A DNA stretch of 39,008 nt from a virus. The translations under genes were made by a program, and so were the position numbers. The DNA is taken from positions 1 to 39,008 of the IMG/VR virus record IMGVR_UViG_3300050821_008879; one strand, 5' to 3'. Positions 12,966 through 21,245 of this stretch are shown here, piece by piece. The notes below the pieces were generated by a model, which worked only from the letters and a program-made list of their open reading frames with translations, was not told where the DNA came from and searched no databases. Position 1 is the first letter of the stretch; the number at the start of each line of letters is the position of its first letter.

Positions 12966-13289
12966 TTGTCCGAAAGAAAGTCAGTCCCAGAAGGCATGAA
13001 ACGTATCCGGCTAACCCGGTCCGTGATCATGGCCGGGGAGCACGCGGAGGTCGGAGAAATTCACGATGCCCCGCGCGCGCTCGCGCAGCGACTCATCGGC
13101 GAAGGATCCGCCGTCCAGCACCTCGAGGAAGGCGAATCAGCCGAACCGCCGGCGACGGCCGTCAATCGCATGGAGCACGCCACGAACCGCGATCCGCAAT
13201 CGGTCCGCGTTTCCGGGCAGCCTCCGAAAGTGAAAACCGAGCCCGAGGAAAAGGCGAAGAGCGCCTCCAAGGGTAAGGACAAAGAGTAA
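12966..13289 (+). CDS. Small structural-region protein, 107 aa
   Basis: TTG 12966 is chosen because it stands 5 bases after AGAGGAGGT. No ATG or GTG fits as well. The N-terminal 50 residues (M-K-R-I-R-L-T-R-S-V, G-E-H-A-E-V-G-E-I, A-Q-R-L-I-G-E-G-S-A-V) match a small beta-strand protein type often encoded right after the capsid gene, of unknown role. The C-terminal half is disordered, with a K/E-rich tail. The next gene begins at the base after its stop. Confidence 0.65.
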   Translation: MSERKSVPEGMKRIRLTRSVIMAGEHAEVGEIHDAPRALAQRLIGEGSAVQHLEEGESAEPPATAVNRMEHATNRDPQSVRVSGQPPKVKTEPEEKAKSASKGKDKE

Positions 13290-13604
13290 ATGCCGAGGCC
13301 GTCCACAGCCGCTGCGTTCGGTAACGCCGATATCCCCGCGCTCATGGCGGACATGGGTATCGCGGTCACCGTCGGCGGCGTGGGCGGCGTCGGTCTTCTG
13401 GACGAGTCCGACGAGATCATCGTCCAGGACGCGCAACGCGGGCAGGTCGTGGTCATGGCCACGACGCTGACCGTTCAGACGTCCGCATTTCCGGCCGTGG
13501 CCATCGATGCGGCCGTCGTAATCGGCTCCAAGAATTTCACGGTTCGCGAACGCCTCCGGGTGGGCGATGGCGGGCTGACCAAGCTACTGCTCGGCACTGC
13601 CTAG
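13290..13604 (+). CDS. Head-tail joining protein, gpFII-like
   Basis: 104 residues. In lambda, FII closes the head and provides the tail-binding surface. The pattern fits: an N-terminal A-D-M-G-I-A-V-T-V helix/strand, the D-E-S-D-E loop, a central A-F-P-A-V-A-I-D-A-A-V-V-I-G strand and the ending F-T-V-R-E-R-L-R-V-G-D-G-G-L-T-K-L-L-L, all in the usual order and spacing. Its position between the capsid gene and the tail terminator agrees. Confidence 0.72.
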   Translation: MPRPSTAAAFGNADIPALMADMGIAVTVGGVGGVGLLDESDEIIVQDAQRGQVVVMATTLTVQTSAFPAVAIDAAVVIGSKNFTVRERLRVGDGGLTKLLLGTA

Positions 13605-13629
13605 CAGAGACCTTTCGGAGGAGGAAGCT

Positions 13630-14106
13630 ATGTCCAAAACGGCAACTCTCGGACTCGTAAAACCGACGCACGGAATCAACGAGGTCGAAGGGCAGGACCC
13701 GAGCGGCGAATCAAACGAGGCGATGAATTTAGACAAGATCGATGTGGCGATCGCGCTCGTTAACACCACGCTCTCCGGACTCGGCGCGAGCGTGGGACCG
13801 GGCTCCGTTCCGACCTACGCCGCGGATGGCGCCATCACCCAGAAGCTGGGAACGGTGACTATCTCTAAAGGAAGCGCCGCGGCGATGACGCTCGCTGCTC
13901 CTACCTCCGGCACGGACGACGGAAAGCACCTCACGATTTTGTCGACGACCGCGTTCGCGCACGTGGTCACGGGCGCAGCGGGTTTCAACGGGGGAGCGAA
14001 TCACACCGCGACCTTCGGTGCGGCAGTTGGGAACATGCTCAAGCTCGTCGCGATCGGCGGCGTCTGGTACGAGGAGCCGTCGACCGGAATCACTCTCTCG
14101 ACGTAG
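13630..14106 (+). CDS. Hypothetical virion protein, 158 aa
   Basis: ATG 13630 follows GGAGGAGGAAGCT. The N-terminus (L-G-L-V-K-P-T-H-G-I-N-E-V-E, then N-L-D-K-I-D) is a motif seen in phage structural proteins. The C-terminal 100 residues are glycine/alanine/threonine-rich beta strands (G-G-A-N-H-T-A-T-F-G-A-A-V-G-N-M-L-K-L-V-A) like trimeric decoration or fibre domains. Its place amid neck genes suggests a head or neck decoration, which is inference. Confidence 0.62.
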   Translation: MSKTATLGLVKPTHGINEVEGQDPSGESNEAMNLDKIDVAIALVNTTLSGLGASVGPGSVPTYAADGAITQKLGTVTISKGSAAAMTLAAPTSGTDDGKHLTILSTTAFAHVVTGAAGFNGGANHTATFGAAVGNMLKLVAIGGVWYEEPSTGITLST

Positions 14107-14122
14107 CGGAAAGAGGTCCTCG

Positions 14123-14305
14123 TTGGCGACACCAACGCCGACGCCTGAGCAAGTACTTGTTCAGACGTCGGAAGCTCTCGCAAAAGCAAAGGCGGCGTAC
14201 GACGTGGCGGATCTGGCGCTGACGAATGCGTGTAAAGCGTACGCGGTTGCTCTCGCCGCGACGCAAACGTTCGTGCCGGATTACAACGCGCGCTGCAGCC
14301 GATAG
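14123..14305 (+). CDS. Small helical protein, 60 aa
   Basis: TTG 14123 follows AAAGAGG. The frame is open further upstream, but only as a shadow of the previous gene. After a T-P repeat at the N-terminus, residues 10-50 form one alanine-rich helix (A-L-A-K-A-K-A-A-Y-D-V-A-D) with coiled-coil character. It may be a small neck or assembly protein. No family is recognised. Confidence 0.55.
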   Translation: MATPTPTPEQVLVQTSEALAKAKAAYDVADLALTNACKAYAVALAATQTFVPDYNARCSR

Positions 14306-14314
14306 GGAGAACGA

Positions 14315-14773
14315 GTGGCGAATTCGATTCGCGAGCAGATCATGACCGCCGTGGTAGCGGCTCTGGCAGGGGGAACGCCGCCGGCGGGACTCACGGTTCA
14401 CCGCGAACGGACGCGGCCGATCGAGACCGATTCGCTTCCGGCGATCATGGTTTATTCCGAGGACGAGCAGCCGAAGAACCTCGGAAGCCAGACGTACCGC
14501 GCGCCGCTCACCGAACGGCAGCTTTCCGTCGGGCTTCAGTGCCGAGCGAAAGGTTCGACGGGAGTCGCTCCGGACGTGGCTCTCGACCCGATCCTCGTCT
14601 GGGCGGTCAAAACGATTTCGCAGAACGAGACTTTCGGCGGTCTCGCGAACGGTGTTGAGGAGGACCGAACGGTCTGGAGTTCTCGCGAGGGAGACGATCC
14701 TATCGCAGCAGCCACGGTTCACTTCACGATCAAATATCGGACGAGCAGACTCGATCCGACTTCGACGTCTTAG
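14315..14773 (+). CDS. Tail terminator protein, gpU-like
   Basis: 152 residues, GTG start after GGGAGAACG. The arrangement is an N-terminal helix (R-E-Q-I-M-T-A-V-V-A-A-L), then V-H-R-E-R-T-R-P-I-E with L-P-A-I-M-V-Y, two strands ending in R-Q-L-S-V-G-L-Q-C, and a closing strand T-V-H-F-T-I-K-Y. This is characteristic of minor tail U/tail terminator proteins, which cap the growing tail tube at the correct length. It sits immediately before the major tail gene, as in lambda. Confidence 0.72.
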   Translation: MANSIREQIMTAVVAALAGGTPPAGLTVHRERTRPIETDSLPAIMVYSEDEQPKNLGSQTYRAPLTERQLSVGLQCRAKGSTGVAPDVALDPILVWAVKTISQNETFGGLANGVEEDRTVWSSREGDDPIAAATVHFTIKYRTSRLDPTSTS

Positions 14774-14782
14774 GAGGACACG

Positions 14783-15577
14783 ATGAGCATAGTTTATCCA
14801 GTACCTCATGTCCCGATGCTCGGAAAAGGCTCGGTCCTGCTCGATATTTTCGATCCGACAGGGCTTCCGACCGGCTTCCAGCACCTGGGCAACTGCACCA
14901 AGTTCGAGCTGGACCTGAAGGACGACATCGCGGAGCTGTACCAGTCGATCAACAAATCTGTCACGTTGATTGCCACGGCGCTGAAAAAACGCCAGCCGAA
15001 GGTCACCATCGTCGGGACGGACTTCAATTCCTCCCACGCGGCGATCTTCTCGATGGCGTCTGGCAAGACGACGCTCGCGCAAACGGCGCAGACCATAACG
15101 TCGGAAACGCTCATCACCGCGGCGCAGGCGGCCACGGCGATCGGCCGGTTCTTCCGCGCTGTGCAGCTCAACACCGACAATGTCACCACGCCTCCGGTTC
15201 TGACCTCGAATTCGGTCACGCTGGTCGCCGGCACGGACTACGTCCTGGTCGATGCGACGAAGAGCCTCTATTACATTCCGGCAGGTTCCTCGATCGCGTC
15301 ACATGCCGTGACTGTGACCTACCACACGCTCGTCGGGAACTTCGACCAGGTCGCCGGCGCGACGATCCCGTTCGTTCAGGGACACCTGCTTTTCGTCCCG
15401 GATCCGGTCGACGGCCAGAAGATCGGCTGCGATATCTGGAAGTGCAATCTCAATCCGAATGGTCAGCTCGGTCTCATCGCGGACGACTACGGGAACTGGA
15501 CCCTCGACGGGAACATTCTCGATAACACCGCGAACACGCCGAACGCTCCGTTTTATCAGTACACGTTCTTCCAGTAG
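14783..15577 (+). CDS. Major tail protein, gpV-like
   Basis: 264 residues, ATG after GGAGGACACG. The tail tube subunit pattern is present: L-L-D-I-F with G-F-Q-H-L-G-N-C near the N-terminus, D-D-I-A-E-L-Y, K-K-R-Q-P-K-V-T-I, then an inserted Ig-like section (about residues 120-180), followed by G-H-L-L-F-V-P-D, C-D-I-W-K-C-N and L-D-G-N-I-L-D. It lies just upstream of the frameshifted tail chaperone genes and is followed by an intrinsic terminator, as suits a gene needing high expression. Confidence 0.85.
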   Translation: MSIVYPVPHVPMLGKGSVLLDIFDPTGLPTGFQHLGNCTKFELDLKDDIAELYQSINKSVTLIATALKKRQPKVTIVGTDFNSSHAAIFSMASGKTTLAQTAQTITSETLITAAQAATAIGRFFRAVQLNTDNVTTPPVLTSNSVTLVAGTDYVLVDATKSLYYIPAGSSIASHAVTVTYHTLVGNFDQVAGATIPFVQGHLLFVPDPVDGQKIGCDIWKCNLNPNGQLGLIADDYGNWTLDGNILDNTANTPNAPFYQYTFFQ

Positions 15578-15610
15578 AGGCGTGGCGCGTCTCTGGAAGC
15601 ATGCAGACGA

Positions 15611-15653
15611 GCGGGGAGCGGGCGGATGGAGGGGAGCGCTCCCCGCAGTTTTT
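15611..15653 (+). terminator. Rho-independent terminator after major tail gene
   Basis: GCGGGGAGCG (15611-15620) pairs with CGCTCCCCGC (15637-15646), followed by AGTTTTT (15647-15653). A shorter alternative palindrome, GGGGAGCGCTCCCC (15631-15644), competes for the same right arm. The T-run makes this the best terminator in the genome. It would separate abundant head/major tail transcripts from the rest of the tail genes. Confidence 0.78.
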
Positions 15654-15695
15654 CACCTGAGATGACACGGGCGGCTCATCCGACCCGGAGGGCAA

Positions 15696-16130
15696 ATGGA
15701 AACTTTGAAACTGGACGGCAGGGAGTTCACCGGCATCAGCCAAACCCTTACCGCCAGCCAGGACGATTACATCCTCGCGCACCTGCGTCTCGCAGGCGCG
15801 ATGGATATCCTGGCCGACATCGGCGGCAAGAAAAATCCCGAAGAAAAAGCAGAGGCGCTGCTCACCCAGATCCAGCTCTCTGGCAGGAAGCCGTTCGTAC
15901 TCGCCGGCTGCCTCACCGAGACCGGCAAGAAGTGGACGCGCGTCGAGGCCGACCGCAATGCCGCTCTTTTCGCGGAGATCACGGACGAGAAGGAAAAACT
16001 CGCCATGACTCAGGCGATCGTTCAGGTCGTGATCGGTTTTTTTCGGTTAGGGGAACCATCATCGAAGAGTTCCCCGAGATCTTCGTCCCGGAGCGACAAG
16101 GGCCGCCGCACCGTGAACGTGGCGCAATAG
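15696..16130 (+). CDS. Tail assembly chaperone, G-type (unshifted product)
   Basis: 144 residues, ATG after GGAGGGCAA. The helical product begins M-E-T-L-K-L-D-G-R-E-F and is in the position of lambda G, between major tail and tape measure genes. G-type chaperones coat the tape measure protein during tail assembly. The last 28 residues after the slip site are a low-complexity S/R-rich tail, as expected when only the shifted frame is conserved. Confidence 0.85.
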   Translation: METLKLDGREFTGISQTLTASQDDYILAHLRLAGAMDILADIGGKKNPEEKAEALLTQIQLSGRKPFVLAGCLTETGKKWTRVEADRNAALFAEITDEKEKLAMTQAIVQVVIGFFRLGEPSSKSSPRSSSRSDKGRRTVNVAQ

Positions 16131-16360
16131 ATCTCGGCGACTTCGCTCCCATCGTGCGCGCGATGGCCGGATTCGATCCGGGACGCTACGCCGAAGTCAT
16201 GGACTGGCCGCTTCGCGATCTATTCCTCGGATTCATCGAGCGGCTTCGCGACCAGGTCAGGCGGAACTATGAGGTCGAAATGCTCATCTGGGCGACGCTC
16301 GCTCCGCACCAGAAGAGGCAGAAGAAACCGCCTGACCTTCCGGCGCTCTTGAGGGGATGA
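15696..16360 (+). CDS. Tail assembly chaperone GT (-1 frameshift product)
   Basis: A -1 slip on T_TTT_TTT (16037-16043) joins the first 116 residues to a 105-residue second frame ending at 16360, giving 221 residues. The T part is helical, with R-G-A-I-D-L-G-D-F-A-P-I-V-R-A-M, W-P-L-R-D-L-F-L-G-F and an E-V-E-M-L-I-W-A-T-L segment typical of T domains, which bind tail tube subunits. The second frame has no ribosome binding site of its own and ends overlapping the tape measure start (ATGA). The arrangement matches lambda G/GT, but the actual slip rate cannot be read from sequence. Confidence 0.82.
16037..16043 (+). other. Programmed -1 slippery heptamer T_TTT_TTT
   Basis: Seven Ts, phased as GG-T_TTT_TTT in the G frame. 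Both tRNAs can re-pair perfectly after a one-base backward slip, and the shifted frame runs to 16360. It lies about 90 bases before the unshifted stop, as in other tail chaperone pairs. Confidence 0.82.
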
Positions 16361-19071
16361 TGGCCGACGCTCCCGAAATCAAAGTTAAGCTGACAGCCGA
16401 GGATACCGGCGTCGCCGCGGCGATCAAGGAACTCGGCGTACAGCTGAAAAACCTCAAGACGCAAGAGGAAGCCACAGCCTCGAGCGCCATCACGCTCGGT
16501 TCCGCGCTGCGCGGCATCGCCTCCGCCGGCGCAGTCCTGGAGTTCGGTCTCATCGGGAAAGCCGCGTTCGATTCCGCCGTCAACATCGGGAAGATGGCCG
16601 ACAAAACCGGCCTGTCGACCCAAACTCTCAGCGTGTTCCATCACGTCGCCGAGGAGCTGGGCGTCTCGACGGAAACCGTCGACAAGAGCCTGGTCAAAGC
16701 CGCGCGCTCGGTCACGCTGTTTGAGCAGGGAAGCAAGGCCGCGTCGCAGGGCTTCGCGCTGCTCGGCATTAAACAGAAGGACTTCATCGGGCTGAACGCG
16801 GACCAGAAAGTTCAGCTCGTCACCGAGCGGCTCGGAAATATGGCCAGCGGTCTGCAGAAGACCACGGCCGCGCAACTGATTTTCTCGAAGGGCGGAGCGG
16901 ACTTCATCCCCATCGCGAACGCCATCGCCGGCGAGGGCTTCGACAAAATCACCGCCTCGGTTTCGAAGCTCGGTCTTCTGCTCACGCGCGACATGACCGA
17001 TTCCGCGCAGGCGGCGAAGGCATCGATTCAGGAGCTGCAGGACGCGGGCGCCGGCTTCGCGACGCAGTTCGAGGCGGGGATCCTTCCGGCGGTTTCCGAC
17101 GTCGCCGAGGCGCTCTCGAATTCCCTCACTCAGGGCGGCGTCGATTTTAAGCAGCTCGGTCAGTACGCGGGAGACGTCGTTCGCGGCATCTCTCTCGTTT
17201 TTCTCGGTCTCGGCCAGTTCCTCGGAACGATCGCGGCGAGCATCGCTGATTCATTCACCGCTGGATGGCAGCGGATCAAGATCGAGGGCACGTCGTATTT
17301 CGAGGCTCTCGGCCAGGCAGCCAGAGGTCATCTCTCGACGGCGTACGACACGCTGAAACAGGGAGCCAGGGAATCTACCGCGATCGCGACCGAGGAAGAA
17401 GCTCGCCAGCAGGCCATCTGGAAAACCCTCGGCCAAAGCCTCAAGGAAGATTACGCGAACCTCTTCCCGTCCCCCGAGGAGGAAGCGCGCCGGCAGAAGG
17501 AGCGCGTCGCGCGTCTCCGCCCGGAGAAAACGACGGAGGCGCCACAGGTCGCCTTGACGGGTCCGAACGATGCCGCGGAGAAGGCTGGGATCGCGCTCCT
17601 GCAGAAACAGCTCGAGGACCAGCTCGCCATTCGGCGCGCGTACGCCAAGCAAACGGAGGAGATCGAGAAGGAGCAGTTCGACCGCGGACTGATCTCGCTC
17701 GAGGAATATTTCTCGCGCCGGCGCGCGGCGGTGCTGGCCGACGCAGCCGACGAGGTCGCCATCCTCGAAAAGGAAAAGGCCAACGCGCAGGCCGAGGCCG
17801 ACAAAGCGGCAGCCGCGGCGAAAGCGGCCGACACTCCGAAGGACAAGGACAAGGAGGACGCGACTCGCCTGCAGTCGCTCGCGAAGGTCGACGAGCTGCA
17901 GACCAAAATCGCGGAGGCGCAAATCGCGCGGGATACTAAAACCCACGCGCTGAATATCGAAGAGGCCAAGGCCCAGGACGAGCGTCAGAAAAAGCTGCTC
18001 ACGTTTCAGAACGAGCTGCTCGTCGCCCAGGGAAAAACCTTCGACGCTCAACGGCAGAAGATCATCGCCGAGGGCGAGGAAATGAAGAAATCGCTCGCGC
18101 AGGCGGGCAGGTCCTCGGCCGACGTCGACCAGCTCACGCAAACGCGCCTGCAGACTCTGGCGTTCGAGCAGCAACAAAAATCCGAGCAGGACGCGCTGCA
18201 GGAGAACGCCGATAAACGCGACGAGGTCCAGAACAAGGTCAAGACCGGGCAGCTTTTCGAGGCGCAGGGTGAAGAGCAAATCAGGGAAATCGAAAGGGAA
18301 CGCCTGGCCATTCTTCAGGCCATCGCGAAGCAGCTCGAGGCCCGTGCCGAAACGACCGGCGCGGATTCCGACAAAGCCGCAGCCGCGGCAGCCGCGAAAA
18401 ACGTCGACGACCAGAACGCGCAGCTCGACATCACCGGGCAGCGCATCGGGCAGTTGAAGGAGACGCTACAGACGTCGCTGACCGGCAGTTTTGCCACGTT
18501 TTTTGAAACCGTCGGGCGCGGCACGGAGACGGTCGCTCGTTCGTTCGAGAATCTCGCCGGCAGCGTGGTGCGCTCGCTCGAGCAGATGGCTGCGAAGATG
18601 CTCGCGCAGATCATCATCACCAAACTTTTGAAATCCGTTTCGAGCGGCTTCGGATTCGGGGAAGGCGGCGCGGTCGGAGGCGGCGCATCCGTCGGAGCTG
18701 CAGGCGGCGGTCTCATCAAGGGCCCGGGCGGTCCACAGGCGGACGCCATTCCCGCGCGGCTCTCGGCCGGCGAGTTCGTCGTGAAGGCGTCAGCCGTCAG
18801 CGCTTTCGGCGCGCACAACCTCGAGGCCATCAATCGCGGGATCAAACCGCCGACGCTCGCGAACCTCGCGCTTCCGAAATTCGCCGAGGGCGGACTTGTG
18901 GGAGGCGCGTACGGTCCAGGTTCGCCGTCGAGCATCGAGCTCGGAATCGGTCTCGACCAGGGACTGATTCTCCATCACCTGTCGAGCAAGGACGCTGGCC
19001 GGATCATCCTGAACCATCTGACGAACAACCCGAAGGCGGCAGGGAAAGCGCTCGGAAGGAGCCAGTCGTGA
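16357..19071 (+). CDS. Tape measure protein
   Basis: 904 residues, by far the longest helical protein here, directly after the chaperones. It sets tail length and is ejected ahead of DNA. Residues about 1-230 are alanine/glycine-rich helices (A-D-K-T-G-L-S-T-Q-T-L-S-V-F, typical of tape measures), then a hydrophobic stretch (about 268-300). Long charged coiled coils follow (about 400-700), then a glycine-rich C-terminus (about 760-850). There is no obvious peptidase domain. If tail length scales as in other siphophages, the tail is of ordinary length, somewhat over 100 nm. ATG 16357 overlaps the GT stop. Confidence 0.93.
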   Translation: MMADAPEIKVKLTAEDTGVAAAIKELGVQLKNLKTQEEATASSAITLGSALRGIASAGAVLEFGLIGKAAFDSAVNIGKMADKTGLSTQTLSVFHHVAEELGVSTETVDKSLVKAARSVTLFEQGSKAASQGFALLGIKQKDFIGLNADQKVQLVTERLGNMASGLQKTTAAQLIFSKGGADFIPIANAIAGEGFDKITASVSKLGLLLTRDMTDSAQAAKASIQELQDAGAGFATQFEAGILPAVSDVAEALSNSLTQGGVDFKQLGQYAGDVVRGISLVFLGLGQFLGTIAASIADSFTAGWQRIKIEGTSYFEALGQAARGHLSTAYDTLKQGARESTAIATEEEARQQAIWKTLGQSLKEDYANLFPSPEEEARRQKERVARLRPEKTTEAPQVALTGPNDAAEKAGIALLQKQLEDQLAIRRAYAKQTEEIEKEQFDRGLISLEEYFSRRRAAVLADAADEVAILEKEKANAQAEADKAAAAAKAADTPKDKDKEDATRLQSLAKVDELQTKIAEAQIARDTKTHALNIEEAKAQDERQKKLLTFQNELLVAQGKTFDAQRQKIIAEGEEMKKSLAQAGRSSADVDQLTQTRLQTLAFEQQQKSEQDALQENADKRDEVQNKVKTGQLFEAQGEEQIREIERERLAILQAIAKQLEARAETTGADSDKAAAAAAAKNVDDQNAQLDITGQRIGQLKETLQTSLTGSFATFFETVGRGTETVARSFENLAGSVVRSLEQMAAKMLAQIIITKLLKSVSSGFGFGEGGAVGGGASVGAAGGGLIKGPGGPQADAIPARLSAGEFVVKASAVSAFGAHNLEAINRGIKPPTLANLALPKFAEGGLVGGAYGPGSPSSIELGIGLDQGLILHHLSSKDAGRIILNHLTNNPKAAGKALGRSQS

Positions 19072-20246
19072 GCGTACTGATCGGCTCGGCAACGGACTAC
19101 GGCGATCTCTTAAACCAGCTCGACACGTTCCTCACCGGGACGGGGATGGCGCTGACGCCGTCCTTCGTAGGAACGGGGAACGGCACGATCTCCGCGCTGG
19201 GCGGCTCGGCGAGCGTAGTCGAAACGATCACCGTCACATTCACGAGCGCGACGGCGTTCGGCGTCGTGGGATCCGTTTCCGGCTCACTCGGCACGGGCAC
19301 CGTCGGGACGCCGTTCACGAGCACGAAGACAAACTTCACGATCACCGCGGGAGGAACCGCGTTTGTCGCGACCGATGCCTTCACGTTTGCCACTACGCCG
19401 AAGTGGACCTCGCTCAGGCGCACGTCGGGCACGGAGATGATCTGGCAGGCGCCTGGAAACGGCGGGGTCGATCAGATCATCGTCGGCGCCAGCATTTTTT
19501 CGAACGTCGGAGCGGATTACTACAACTGGCGGCTCGGAGGTTTCACCGGCTTCGATTCATCGCTCGCGTTCAATGCGCAGCCCGGCTACGTCGGAGGCTT
19601 CGGACAGACTGGACCGTCGCCCGTTCTTCCGCTCTGGAATTCGACGATCCCGTTCTGGTTTATCGCCAACGGCCGGCGGGTGATCGTCATCGCGAAGGTC
19701 TCGACGGTTTACACGAGCTGCTATCTGGGCTTCATGGCTTCGTACATGGCTCCTGGCACTTTTCCGTATCCGTTGGTCGTGGGAGGAAGCCTCGCGTTTC
19801 AATCGAGCGAGCCCGTGGCAACGAGCACCAACTGGCGATGGAGCTACACTGGCGCTGAGATGGCAGCGTTCCCGATCGGCCGGACGGCGGCGTTCACTGG
19901 CGATACCGAGAGCGTGATTCGGCTTCGACTTGTCGGGGGAACGTGGCGCGGATTCGCTTCGAGCAACTCGCAGGTGGGGCCAGCCGGCGCAATCTGGCCG
20001 TACGGATGGTGCACTCCGACGAATTGGGACTGGAGGCCGGACCTCGACGGCGGCTATTCCTTGCTGCCTGTAGTGCTTTGCGACGAAACGCCGAACGTGT
20101 ACGGAGAGCTCGAGGGAGTGAAAGCGCTAACCGGATTTTCGCAGTCGGTCGAAAACACGGTCACCGTGAACAACATCCAGCATCTCGTTGTGCAGAACGT
20201 CTTCCGCAACACGAAGTCGGATTTCTTCGCTGTCCGACTGAGCTGA
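19068..20246 (+). CDS. Tail structural protein with inserted GNGTI module
   Basis: 392 residues, GTG overlapping the tape measure stop. The N-terminus (I-G-S-A-T-D-Y-G-D-L-L-N-Q-L-D-T-F-L) resembles that of the next gene product, and the C-terminus (L-L-P-V-V-L-C, G-E-L-E-G-V-K, V-Q-N-V-F-R-N-T-K-S-D-F-F-A-V) is typical of a family of phage tail-tip or fibre proteins. Residues about 35-108 are an inserted beta module (G-N-G-T-I-S-A, F-G-V-V-G-S-V-S-G-S, N-F-T-I-T-A-G-G-T-A-F). It occurs again in the gpJ-like protein. Probably part of the tail tip; exact role unknown. Confidence 0.68.
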   Translation: MSVLIGSATDYGDLLNQLDTFLTGTGMALTPSFVGTGNGTISALGGSASVVETITVTFTSATAFGVVGSVSGSLGTGTVGTPFTSTKTNFTITAGGTAFVATDAFTFATTPKWTSLRRTSGTEMIWQAPGNGGVDQIIVGASIFSNVGADYYNWRLGGFTGFDSSLAFNAQPGYVGGFGQTGPSPVLPLWNSTIPFWFIANGRRVIVIAKVSTVYTSCYLGFMASYMAPGTFPYPLVVGGSLAFQSSEPVATSTNWRWSYTGAEMAAFPIGRTAAFTGDTESVIRLRLVGGTWRGFASSNSQVGPAGAIWPYGWCTPTNWDWRPDLDGGYSLLPVVLCDETPNVYGELEGVKALTGFSQSVENTVTVNNIQHLVVQNVFRNTKSDFFAVRLS

Positions 20247-20255
20247 GGAGAAGCG

Positions 20256-21245
20256 ATGGCGTACCAAAATGGAAGCGCGACGAATTCGACCGATCTCCTG
20301 CAGCAGCTCGTCACGTTCCTCGTCGCGAACGGATGGACGCAGGACATGAGCCAGGCCGAGGGGCTTGGCTGGCGCGCGCACCTGCACAAGAGCGGAAACT
20401 ACGTCCATCTCCGCGCGCGCGAAAACGAAGCTGCGTTTCAGCAGAACGTCGGCAGCTCGAGCTACGGCGTCGACATTTACACGGGCACAGGGTTCTCGTC
20501 CGGCCAGCCGTGGAATAACCAAACGACGGGCGCGCCGATCGGATACCTCTTCAGTTATCCCGTGGGATCGAGCGCGTACACCTCGGTCGGTCCTTTCGCG
20601 AACTACTATTTCATGAGCGATTCGACGTCGGACAACGTCGTGGTGGTGATCGCGGTCACGCCTGGTTTCTTCACCTATTTCGGATGGGGGCTCTCGCTCA
20701 TCAAGGCCGGCAGCTACACCGGAGGCCCTTATTTCTTTGGGTCCTCGAATGGATGGCGGAGCACGTCTGGTGCTCCTGGAGCGAATCGCCCAGGCTACAC
20801 GACGACGGCTCCCTGCCCGGGAACGACGGTCGACGTCTTCAATCTCGCGACGACGTTCGTCCGCGCGGACGTCGATTCCTTCACCGGCCAATGGATTGTG
20901 ATCGGCGGTCCGTCGACGGCGTCGGAAGGCTACACGGGCAAGGTCGGCGCAAGTTCGGTCGGAGGGTTATCGAGCAATCCCTACCCTGCTTACAGCCTGA
21001 CCGGCGCCTCGAGCGAGTTCATCAATGTGCAAACGAGCGCTCAGGATAGCCGCGCGAATCTTCTGCCCGTGCTGCTGTGGGTCACCCGCGACGGCGGAAC
21101 GACCGGGTTCACACTTCTGGGATCCTTTCCGACGTGCTTCGCTTCGAATGGCGTCGGCAACGGATTTTCGAATGCCAGCGAGTACACCATCGGTGCTGAC
21201 ACCTATAAAATGTTTCCCAATTTCGCCGTGCTGAAGGTCGTCTGA
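20256..21245 (+). CDS. Tail structural protein, paralogue of preceding gene
   Basis: 329 residues, ATG after GAGGAGAAGC. The start N-G-S-A-T-N-S-T-D-L-L-Q-Q-L-V-T-F-L-V-A-N-G-W corresponds to the N-terminus of the upstream product (I-G-S-A-T-D-Y-G-D-L-L), and both end in an F-A-V strand. The rest is aromatic, glycine- and serine-rich beta structure. This indicates duplicated tail-tip or fibre components. It overlaps the next gene by one base (TGATGG). Confidence 0.68.
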   Translation: MAYQNGSATNSTDLLQQLVTFLVANGWTQDMSQAEGLGWRAHLHKSGNYVHLRARENEAAFQQNVGSSSYGVDIYTGTGFSSGQPWNNQTTGAPIGYLFSYPVGSSAYTSVGPFANYYFMSDSTSDNVVVVIAVTPGFFTYFGWGLSLIKAGSYTGGPYFFGSSNGWRSTSGAPGANRPGYTTTAPCPGTTVDVFNLATTFVRADVDSFTGQWIVIGGPSTASEGYTGKVGASSVGGLSSNPYPAYSLTGASSEFINVQTSAQDSRANLLPVLLWVTRDGGTTGFTLLGSFPTCFASNGVGNGFSNASEYTIGADTYKMFPNFAVLKVV

